Shown here in pieces: positions 6,967 to 15,000 of a stretch of 20,601 bases of DNA. The notes below the pieces were generated by a model, which saw nothing but the letters and a program-made list of their open reading frames with translations, ran no database searches and was not told the origin of the DNA. Location of the stretch: positions 1-20,601 of the forward strand of contig CAZNVI010000012.1 in the NCBI GenBank assembly GCA_964576705.1. Reading direction: 5' to 3'. This stretch comes from CAYMDS01 sp964576705. GTDB taxonomy: Bacteria > Patescibacteriota > Microgenomatia > Levybacterales > UBA12049. The translations under genes were made by a program, and so were the position numbers. Numbering within the stretch: position 1 is the first letter of the stretch; each line of letters begins with the position of its first letter.

Positions 6967-8316
6967 TCAAGAAGCGGACTTTTTTAACCTCTTATAGGTT
7001 GAAGGATAGGTTTTTAGAATATACAGAAGAAATAAAAATGTCCCTAGAGAGATCAAATCCATGAGTAAAGACGGTATATCGTTAAACCGGAAAATTCTAA
7101 CCAGATTTCCTACGCCTTCTCCGTTACTAATTCTCATCGGCTCAGTAAGCATAAACAATCGAGATGAATAGACAGAAGCACTTATAATTACTGTTAATAA
7201 CAGAACGCTTAATATCCCTAAAATCACCTTCATGTTTGAAAAATTAAATGCTTTCGATTTCATAAGTAACTCCCCGACAAGAGTTTCTGAAATTATGATC
7301 AACATAAGAGAAATAGTGAGGGAACCTGCAAACGTCAATTCGATCCGGTATCGTTCAGGCGTAAAAATACCACCCATCAGTACCTGTTTACTGGTATTAA
7401 AAAGCATCGTATATATTATAAGCAACGTCACTCCTATGAATATCGGTTTTAACCTTTTCCTTCTATCAAATACCAAAAAAAATAACGCTCCAAAGATAGG
7501 AATTATAGGAATTAACAGAGGGAAGAGACTCATGCTTTTATCCATAGCATAGACTACATGAGTCAAAAGTATTCCCCGGGAAAAAAAGGTCGGAAAATAC
7601 CAAAAAAGCGATAAGCCGAATGCCGCGACAAATAAAAAAAGGGTCCTCAGGAGTTTTATTCTAAGGTTACCCATAAACCCTTCGGCAATTGTCAGCATAG
7701 GATAGATGATCATAAGGTTAAACATAACAAAAGGAGATAATATAGCGATAATTGCAGTACCGATTACCGTAATAAATCCTATAACAGGTATACCGGTTGC
7801 TATGAACGACTCAACGTAAAGTAAAAAAAGCGGTAAAAATGCGAATATAACCGCATGAGCACCGTCTCCATAAATCACAGCTGTACCTAGTGAGGGCGTA
7901 TAATCAAAAAAAGGGTTAGGCAGTATAAATAATAAAGTCGCGACAAAAGCAGTAAGTTCGTGGCGCATTGCAATTTTTCTGATAAATAAATAAAAAGAAA
8001 TAGGTGCTAAAGTCAACGAAAGCATGGTTATCGCTTTAAAAAATAAATCTTTATCGATGAAGAAAACTGCATCAAATATATTTGCGATCAACATAAATAC
8101 TGCTGATGATTCAAATGAACCAGTCACATTTCTGACAAATAACGGCGATATGATTATGAAATTGATTATAAAAACTACAGTGATAAATATGAAAGTTCTT
8201 TTATCGAGCTTTCCCCCCTTCCACCAACTCAAAGACTTTTTATAAGTATCAGAAAGCTTTCCTTCGCCTACCCGATTCGAGAAGTCTATACCTCGTTTTA
8301 CTTTTTCATTTTCCAT
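6967..8316 (-). CDS. Polytopic membrane protein, GT-C/PTPS-related type
   Basis: A 449-residue protein with a basic cytoplasmic N-terminus of about 38 residues, then about eleven hydrophobic segments. Helix order and loop patterns resemble the membrane part of the 614-residue neighbour, for example the LAPISFYLFIRKIA segment (about 102-115), a short loop with YGDGAHA, and a WYFPTFFSRGILL stretch matching WYTPGYWWTILI in the neighbour. ERYRIELTFAGSL (about 322-334) matches the place where related proteins have a conserved Asp/Glu-Arg pair. It lacks the large C-terminal soluble domain of the neighbour. Such proteins are often annotated as GT-C glycosyltransferases or as 6-pyruvoyl-tetrahydropterin-synthase-related membrane proteins, usually without proven activity. 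It is preceded by a 77-bp gap without a clear promoter and probably belongs to the same transcript as the 614-residue gene. Confidence 0.68.
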   Translation of the reverse strand: MENEKVKRGIDFSNRVGEGKLSDTYKKSLSWWKGGKLDKRTFIFITVVFIINFIIISPLFVRNVTGSFESSAVFMLIANIFDAVFFIDKDLFFKAITMLSLTLAPISFYLFIRKIAMRHELTAFVATLLFILPNPFFDYTPSLGTAVIYGDGAHAVIFAFLPLFLLYVESFIATGIPVIGFITVIGTAIIAILSPFVMFNLMIIYPMLTIAEGFMGNLRIKLLRTLFLFVAAFGLSLFWYFPTFFSRGILLTHVVYAMDKSMSLFPLLIPIIPIFGALFFLVFDRRKRLKPIFIGVTLLIIYTMLFNTSKQVLMGGIFTPERYRIELTFAGSLTISLMLIIISETLVGELLMKSKAFNFSNMKVILGILSVLLLTVIISASVYSSRLFMLTEPMRISNGEGVGNLVRIFRFNDIPSLLMDLISLGTFLFLLYILKTYPSTYKRLKKSAS

Positions 8317-8393
8317 AGTGAAATCCGATAAGAAGAAACATCCTCACTTTAAGAGTAAGGTACATGAAGAAACACTGTCAAGGCGTAAGATCT

Positions 8394-10238
8394 TTAGTAG
8401 TCATTTTCGTCTTCTTGTTGACCCAAATGCAGCTTTAGAGATATCTTTAGAAAAACCGGATAAATTTTTTTAAAGTATACTAAAACTAAACCCAACATAC
8501 ATGTCACGATTATCCCAATAATCCAATCCAAGTTATTTCGTGAGTACCTTAATACGAATTCCTGCTTACCTGCTTTCCTAGGAACGATAACTATATTACT
8601 AACCGAATCTGTGATAATTTCAGCTTCCCCACTCATAATCCTCCACCTGTGATCGTATGACACAGCGAGTGAAATTACTTCATTTTCTAGAATATCTGCT
8701 ACAACCGTCAACTCATTAGATTTATTAAATCGTAGACTGACATTCCGTTTAATTACGTTTAAATAATTAAATATAGCTTCTTTATCTGCTCCATGTTTCG
8801 GAGATTGTAGCTCTATAATCTTCGTATCTGCTATTCTTCCCATACTTGATCCTGTTACTTTATAAAGATGGTCTCCGGACTTAGAATAAACTGGCGTAAA
8901 ATATTTCTTCTGTTCAAATTTTTCTATATGTTTAAAATCATTGAAATATTCTTCCGATGTTGAATCATTTACTAAAATGTAAGACGCGCCCAAAATTTTA
9001 AGCCAAGCATGGGTTAAGGAAGGATCTCGTCCTTCGCGCACCTGATACGCTCCATGTGCCCACCACCTATGTATACTTGCTCTGTCATTCCCCCCCCGTA
9101 CCTGCATTATGGAATCCCGTGCATTAATCCAAAAAACAGAAGAACCGGATAAAAAAACACGTTCTGATTTCGGAATGTATTTTGTTAATATACTAGTTAT
9201 ACGAGTTTTATAAGCGTCTTCTTCATTGTTAAATTGTTTCATTGTTACATTGTTATTTGTAACCATGTAGTAATGAAACAATGCAACCATTATTGCAACC
9301 AAAACTAAAGTATATTTATGGCTCATTACTCTTTTAGAATATGCGCCAATCATGAATGCGAATCCCATCTGAATCTCCGGCGCAAAACCGGTCCAATCTA
9401 TGTAAAAATCCGGGTCTGATACAAGACGTATTAAGGATAAAAATAAAAAACTGAATGTAAAAAGTATCGAAAATAGTTTAAATCCTGAAAACTTTATTCG
9501 TTTCATTTTAATTACCCATAATGAAATAATTAACGGCATCAATTGTAGCGCTCCCTGTAAAAATACTGTAATAAGCTTTAATAACGGGATGCCGGCAATT
9601 GAGGGATTTATCAAAATAGTCCACCAATATCCAGGCGTGTACCAAAATGTAGAAATAGATATGCCTAAAAGTATGATAATTACTAACTTAAAAATATTTT
9701 CCTTAAAGTCTTTTAATTGTAAAGAAAATAATAAAGCTAGAAGCGAAATACAAACAGTCAATAATAATGAAGTATTTATTAAAAGGATTAATAATATTAA
9801 TAGTATGGTAACTAAACCATACCTAAGCTTATGTGATCTCAAAAATCGCTTATAAGCTATAAGAAGAAACGGGATACTCGCTAATGTTATGTGCTTAAGA
9901 CCGTCCTGGTATTGAAGCACCATATACGATGCAGGGAATAAAATAAAAAATAAGGCTGCAAAACCTGACATTTTCTTCTCTATGTCAAAATTTACAAGTA
10001 ACGAGTATATCCCCAAGCCACATATAAAAATGCTTAGAAACAATAATACTATGTACCCTTGTGATGTATTTATATTCTGATATTGTAATAAGTTAACGAT
10101 AACGGGGATGACTGGTCCTGAAAGGTAAAAATACGGGTTACCTAAGTACCAATACGGGTACCAGTCAAAACCCGGAAATGAGTTTACGAAAAACTGCAAA
10201 AGCGCAATAGTCGATCTAAGTAATGGCAAATTAAGCAT
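8394..10238 (-). CDS. PTPS-related/YfhO-like membrane protein, apparently N-truncated
   Basis: A 614-residue protein with about nine hydrophobic helices in the first 330 residues, a soluble extracytoplasmic domain (about 340-570) and a final helix (about 574-594). The soluble part has the family-typical run RVFLSGSSVFWINARDSI, then a GGNDRAS loop, then LKILGASYILVND, known from PTPS-related and YfhO-like GT-C proteins. The N-terminus is odd: relatives begin with a transmembrane helix and a loop carrying an acidic-His motif before the WYPYWYLGNPYF stretch, but here that stretch comes at about residue 26. An in-frame stop (TAG at 10247-10245) lies two codons before the ATG, so no upstream extension is possible, and the other upstream frames show no helix. 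An AGGT stretch 4 bases before the ATG could serve as ribosome-binding site. It may be a broken gene or a shortened variant. Confidence 0.7.
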   Translation of the reverse strand: MLNLPLLRSTIALLQFFVNSFPGFDWYPYWYLGNPYFYLSGPVIPVIVNLLQYQNINTSQGYIVLLFLSIFICGLGIYSLLVNFDIEKKMSGFAALFFILFPASYMVLQYQDGLKHITLASIPFLLIAYKRFLRSHKLRYGLVTILLILLILLINTSLLLTVCISLLALLFSLQLKDFKENIFKLVIIILLGISISTFWYTPGYWWTILINPSIAGIPLLKLITVFLQGALQLMPLIISLWVIKMKRIKFSGFKLFSILFTFSFLFLSLIRLVSDPDFYIDWTGFAPEIQMGFAFMIGAYSKRVMSHKYTLVLVAIMVALFHYYMVTNNNVTMKQFNNEEDAYKTRITSILTKYIPKSERVFLSGSSVFWINARDSIMQVRGGNDRASIHRWWAHGAYQVREGRDPSLTHAWLKILGASYILVNDSTSEEYFNDFKHIEKFEQKKYFTPVYSKSGDHLYKVTGSSMGRIADTKIIELQSPKHGADKEAIFNYLNVIKRNVSLRFNKSNELTVVADILENEVISLAVSYDHRWRIMSGEAEIITDSVSNIVIVPRKAGKQEFVLRYSRNNLDWIIGIIVTCMLGLVLVYFKKIYPVFLKISLKLHLGQQEDENDY

Positions 10239-10306
10239 ACTTACCTAATCATACTATAGTTACTATAATTTCCATCCTAAGCGAACGATATTTATCAATT
10301 CCACAC

Positions 10307-10335
10307 TTGACTTTTGGTATTTATTATATTCTAAT
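10307..10335 (+). promoter_or_regulatory. Promoter of the toxin-antitoxin operon
   Basis: TTGACT (10307-10312) and TCTAAT (10330-10335), 17 bp apart, form a good sigma-70-type promoter, each one mismatch from consensus. Transcription would begin near 10342, giving a leader of about 36 bases before the antitoxin ATG at 10378. A second TATA-rich box next to the ATG (TATAAA, 10365-10370) could give a leaderless transcript instead. Confidence 0.5.
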
Positions 10336-10345
10336 TAATGTATAT

Positions 10346-10360
10346 AACATAATATATGTT
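10346..10360. promoter_or_regulatory. Operator-like inverted repeat upstream of the antitoxin gene
   Basis: AACATA (10346-10351) and TATGTT (10355-10360) are exact inverted arms around ATA, directly after the predicted start site. VapB-type antitoxins with a ribbon-helix-helix fold usually repress their own operon through such repeats. In addition the 8-bp palindrome ACTATAGT occurs twice in this spacer, at 10253-10260 near the start of the divergent membrane gene and at 10370-10377 directly before the antitoxin ATG. Confidence 0.42.
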
Positions 10361-10377
10361 AGTATATAAACTATAGT

Positions 10378-10695
10378 ATGTATAAAACTATAAGTATAAA
10401 TAATAATACATATCAACAATTAAACGCTTTGGCTTTAAAATTAAAAAAACCGAAATCACAAATGATCCATGATTTGATAAGCGACTACATAGCGCGTATG
10501 AATGAGGAAGAAAAAAACTCTTTGCAGTCATTTAATGCTTCTGTGAAAAGGTTAACTAAAAGAGTTAAATTACCGCGCGGAACTAAATTCACTCATGAGT
10601 CTTTGGAGACTTCCAAGCTGTTAATTAATAGTGACATCGATAAATTAAAACCTGATAAGAGAAAAACTTCAATCAGTCGTCATGATAAAAAATAA
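10378..10695 (+). CDS. Ribbon-helix-helix antitoxin, VapB-like
   Basis: A 105-residue basic protein. The first 45 residues fit a ribbon-helix-helix DNA-binding domain: a short strand (YKTISI), then a helix (TYQQLNALALKL), a turn with KKPKSQ, and a second helix (MIHDLISDYIARM). The remaining 60 residues are polar and Lys-rich, as expected for the flexible tail that wraps and blocks a toxin. The PIN-domain gene begins 30 bp downstream on the same strand, the usual antitoxin-first order. No Shine-Dalgarno precedes the ATG; an ACTATAGT palindrome abuts it. By position and fold it should neutralise the PIN toxin and repress the operon. The fold is judged by eye, and the identity rests largely on the partner gene. 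Confidence 0.62.
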   Translation: MYKTISINNNTYQQLNALALKLKKPKSQMIHDLISDYIARMNEEEKNSLQSFNASVKRLTKRVKLPRGTKFTHESLETSKLLINSDIDKLKPDKRKTSISRHDKK

Positions 10696-10725
10696 AATTT
10701 TCGTAAAAATCGAATTACAGGACCT

Positions 10726-11202
10726 ATGTATATAATAGATTCCAATATCTTAGCTGTAGAACTTCTTAGCAAATATCAAATGGATGATATTACCAAAAAA
10801 ACGCTCGGATTTTATCGAAAAATTCCGTTAATGAAGCGTGTTATAGCTGATTTTATAGTCAATGAATTTGAATTATATATAATGCATGCGTTTCCGCTGC
10901 AGATTTCTTTAGGAGTTTCCGAAAAAAACCTATTACATGACGTTGTAGTAACTTATTTAAGACAAATCAGCAATAGCTGCACGATTATCGCACCGAGTCG
11001 AGCTATTGTGAAAAATGCATTTTCACTTTACCAACAATATAAAAGCGATACAGGATCAAACTATATCAGTTTTACTGATAGCTTACTTCTTTCCACCGCA
11101 ATCCAGCTTCAATACACTATAATTTCGCTAGACTCTTCCCTACTTACATATGCTAAAGAGCTCCACATCTCTTGTTTTGAAGCAATAACAGCAAAAAGTT
11201 GA
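10726..11202 (+). CDS. PIN-domain toxin ribonuclease, VapC-like
   Basis: A 158-residue protein with the PIN-domain acidic residues in order: Asp5 in MYIIDSN, a glutamate in the VNEFELY stretch (about residue 47-49), Asp in SFTDSLLLSTA (about 118) and Asp in IISLDSSLL (about 136). These coordinate the metal ions used to cut RNA; VapC toxins cleave tRNA or rRNA when freed from VapB. It is slightly longer than most VapC proteins (about 130-140 residues) owing to the central helical region. It lies 30 bp after the antitoxin gene, with a short AGGA sequence just before the ATG. The pair is transcribed against the exosortase gene, whose end is 202 bp away. The RNA target is not predictable from sequence. 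Confidence 0.8.
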   Translation: MYIIDSNILAVELLSKYQMDDITKKTLGFYRKIPLMKRVIADFIVNEFELYIMHAFPLQISLGVSEKNLLHDVVVTYLRQISNSCTIIAPSRAIVKNAFSLYQQYKSDTGSNYISFTDSLLLSTAIQLQYTIISLDSSLLTYAKELHISCFEAITAKS

Positions 11203-11364
11203 GAAATATATAAATTTTTATAATTTTATACAAACATTGTTATTTATCTTTCTATTACAATCTAAATAAATATACAAATATTATTAACTGCATTGTTTAG
11301 CCTCGAGAATTACTTTAGTACTACCCTTTCCATTTTTTTACCGTGAAAACTGTAACTTACTTAT

Positions 11365-11384
11365 AATTTGTCTGAAAACAAATT
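11365..11384. terminator. AT-rich hairpin between convergent genes
   Basis: AATTTGT (11365-11371) pairs exactly with ACAAATT (11378-11384) around a CTGAAA loop. It lies in the 202-bp spacer between the convergent PIN toxin and exosortase genes, where a bidirectional terminator is expected. The stem is weak, only a short T run follows on the plus strand (11383-11386), and none follows on the minus strand, so the terminator role is doubtful. I see nothing else in this spacer. Confidence 0.25.
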
Positions 11385-11404
11385 TTGCTCGATTTGCTTA
11401 TAAA

Positions 11405-12004
11405 TTATTTATTCGTAGCTGGTGGAGTTTCAGATCTGGTAATATGCTCTTCTAAAAGATAAGTGTAAGAAAATCGCCAGAAAATAAGCATCCACAAAAA
11501 TGCTACTAATGTCGCGAAGTAATCATGCATAATTTTCACTGCTAAATCATTCCAATAATATGCTAGAGCTACAATAAAGCTCATTCGAAAAATATTTATA
11601 AGAAAGGTGCCCACCACGCCTAACATAATTACTTCTATCTTACTAATCTTCGTATACGGCCCCTTTAATCCTCCGATCAAGGTTAATCCAAGAAGTATCA
11701 TGCTTTGCCAGCCTAAGCAGTTCCATTGAAGCTCTATCCCGGTATATCCGCCATTTCGGCGCTCAAGCATCATCGAGACGAATTGACTGGTATCATTTGT
11801 CACACTTGCAGGTACTCCTATCACCCTGACTAATACTGCAACTAAACGCGCTTCATACGGAACCACCGTTTCCTGCAGCCACATATACCACTTCATAGTC
11901 ATAAATATCTTCGTGAGCGCTGCGCTAAAAGTCATCAAAAACGGCAAAACCATCATGATGACGCTAATCGCGATAAAGATGGTGATGAAGGTCTGTTTAC
12001 GCAT
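11405..12004 (-). CDS. Exosortase/archaeosortase-family transpeptidase
   Basis: A 199-residue membrane protein with about five to six helices. The three residues of the exosortase/archaeosortase active site are present in order: Cys96 in WNCLGWQS, at the start of a helix; Arg140 in NIFRMS, at a helix end; and His160 in KIMHDYF. This matches the family pattern in which Cys acts as nucleophile, attacks the sorting signal of a PEP-CTERM-like protein, and passes the protein to a surface acceptor. It is the compact form, without the C-terminal EpsI domain of some Gram-negative exosortases. The gene follows the giant surface-protein gene by 91 bp of low-complexity AT-rich sequence on the same strand. 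That protein carries the only matching C-terminal signal in the window, so it is the probable substrate. No Shine-Dalgarno is seen. Confidence 0.86.
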   Translation of the reverse strand: MRKQTFITIFIAISVIMMVLPFLMTFSAALTKIFMTMKWYMWLQETVVPYEARLVAVLVRVIGVPASVTNDTSQFVSMMLERRNGGYTGIELQWNCLGWQSMILLGLTLIGGLKGPYTKISKIEVIMLGVVGTFLINIFRMSFIVALAYYWNDLAVKIMHDYFATLVAFLWMLIFWRFSYTYLLEEHITRSETPPATNK

Positions 12005-12095
12005 AAATGAAGATAATTAAAAGTTAAAAATTCAAAATGAAAAATTAATTTGAAAATTTACAATTTACAATATAATCCTTTGTATTTTTTAATAT

Positions 12096-15000
12096 TTAAG
12101 TCTGCATTTTGAATTGATTGTTATATTTGTTTCGGATTTGGTTAAACAACTTTCTCAACAGCTTTTTATACTTCTTTTTATCATACCATCTCCTCCTTAA
12201 TGCCTTGGGCAATAATGGCGCTATCAGCATCAGCAACCATAAATTCTCCGGTATTGCCACTATTACATCCCAATTCACTGTATAAGGCGAGGTGCTGCCT
12301 GTCGTCCACTCAGCGAATACGGTACTTGGCCCCGAATAATTACTGGTTACATAGGTATTCGTTCCCGTAGTCTTCCAGGCAGTTTCAGCCGCCCACTCAG
12401 ATGCCAGATCACAGTTCGTACTCGTTGCACATGAAGAATAGAATATGTCTGAATCCACTGTGTCAATCCAGAGAGCATAAAGGTTATTATTCGTGATATC
12501 CAGAGAAAGAGAAACATACGCGTCATCCGCATCCGCGGCATCAGCCACAAGCACGGCAGAACTCCAGGAAGTACCATTCCATTTTTTATAACTTATCTGG
12601 TCAGTTGATTCATCATCCACGAAAACCAGATGCACAGTCCCCGACTCCCCGACTGCTGAAAAATTATCCGAGATATTTGCAAGTGTAGTGTCAATAGCAT
12701 CCTGAGTGCCCGGAGTCAACCCACTAAGAGCCAAGCGGTTATAAAACACATCAGTCCCGTCAGAATAGAGATAATCAATTTCCGCTCCGCCATTGTGCGT
12801 GCCTGTGGAGTCATTGTTTTCCAGAAAACTCCATTTCGCTTTCACGCCCTGCAAGGCTCCATGCATTTCCAAAACTGTCTCCCCGCTCCAGATTGTACCG
12901 TTGTACTTGTCGTATACGATATCATCCTGATCATCTTCATAAAAAACATAGATATTCGTTCTATCAATTGCAATCGATGGCGCAAACCCGACATCTGTCT
13001 TTGTAGTTATTGTCGACCAGTCAGTAGTCCATGTCGAACCCGTATGCTTAGCAAGTGCAATGGCTCCCCCGCTATCTTTATATGCAACCCAAGTGTCTCC
13101 AGTTAAAGTATTTACACCCAATGAAGGGGCTTGTTCGTTAGTTACAATATTTACAGATGTATCAATGTCATGTTTTGTAAAATGTCCTTCTGCAGTAGGA
13201 TTATTCGATGTTGAAATAGCGCCGGTTAGATCACTATCGCCTGTATTTATATATGCTATTTCGATAAAGTTCCCATCGTTAATTGTGATGTCTATCGAGC
13301 TGGCCGACGCAGATGATTCGACAATTACTGGAGTGTTCCATGATCCTCCTACTTTATTTACATATTTAGGGAATGAGCCCTCAGTTGTACAAGCGGCATG
13401 AGGTACGTTGTTTGAATCGACGGTAATGACAGCATCTAAACATGCATCAGTACCTCCTGACATGATAGTTGCGGCACTTCCGGTAGTAAATGTATTTGTG
13501 CTTGTAGCAAATGGCATATATTTTAAGTCGGAATTAGGAGATGTAAATACATATGTAAGATGTATAACGTCTGAACCGTCAATTGCCATACCCCCTACAA
13601 AATCACAATCTGGATTATTTGCTGAGTCCCTTTCCGTCCAGTTTATACCATCGGATGAAGACCATATTTCGCAAGATCCTCCGTCATTGTTGAATGAGTA
13701 TAAAACTCCAGTTGATGAGCGCACTACTTGCCTTCCAGATTTATAAATCCCACCAAAATCACTCGCGTTATCAATATTCGTCGGTGGGCGTCTTAGAAAA
13801 AGATGGTTATAGTATGTATCTGTTCCGTCATCATACAAATAGTCTATCCGGTTGGGGCCATAATTATTCCATTCGAAAGACCATTTTGGTTTCATGAAAT
13901 AGTCAACACCAGATGGTGGAGTCTGCAGAATAGTCTCCCCTGCCCATGCGGGACTTCCTGCGTTTGAGTCATATATGTCGTATGCTAATTTTCTGTCGGT
14001 AGAATCTTCGGAATAAAAAACATATATATCGCTTGATTCGGCAATCGCAATATACGGTGCTTCTCCAATATCTGTTTTTGTAGTTACTGTTGACCATCCT
14101 GTTGACCAAGAAGAAAATTCACTACCGTCTGTTCTTTTTGCCAGTGCAATAGTTCCTCCACTATCCTTATAAGAAAGCCATGTATTTCCAGTCGAGGTAT
14201 CAACTGCAATACCAAGAGATCCGGCTGTGTCCACTAATGTATCTATATCGTATAGTGACCACTGTCCAATGGCGTCTGGATCATTATCTTGACCGACAGC
14301 CGCAGTTAAGTCTGAGTCTGAAACGTTATAATAAGATATTTCTGGAATATTATCTTCGTCAATTGTTATGACCGGCGAGCGCATCTCTGGATATGCAACA
14401 CCTTCCAATGACACTTCAGAACCCCAAGACCCACCTATTCGATTTGAGTAAATTAGCTTGTGTTGAAAGCCACCGTCATCAAAGTTGTAAATCACTACAT
14501 GAGGGACATCATTGGCATCAACTGCGATAGAGTGATCAGTACATTCATTATTACAACTACTTACAGGTGTTTCAACGCTTCCAAAAGTGTCAGTAGACGT
14601 TGTAAATTTAATATACTTAGAGGTACTACCTCCAGGTAAATAACTTAAATGAAGGTTATTTGCACTATCTATTGCTACAGCGTATGTTATAAAAACACCG
14701 TCAGTCTGTGGGTTGTTAGCAGTATCTTGTTCAGCCCAATTAATACCATCTGTCGATTTCCATACTTCTAAGTATCTGTCCAATCCCTCTGCGTCAGAGA
14801 CAACTGCATATAGTGTGCCAGTAGATGTGCGTACAATGTTTGGGCTTGCAGAACGTACAGGGCCTAAGTCGCTTGCATCGCCTATCATTACGGACTCAGG
14901 AATAAGTTGATAAAGTCTAGTAACTTCTTCATACATCAAAGCTCTATTGTAGACACGCACATCATCAATTTGGCCATCCCACAACTCTCCACCGTCTGAT

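Noticed and set aside
12005..12095. AT-rich spacer between the giant gene and exosortase as a terminator
   Set aside because: It has A/T tracts but no stable stem followed by a T run on the minus strand, so cotranscription remains likely.
12347..12577. Additional small frames on either strand inside the giant gene
   Set aside because: They overlap a long coding frame with recognisable domains, and their products are biased, low-complexity peptides with no family features.
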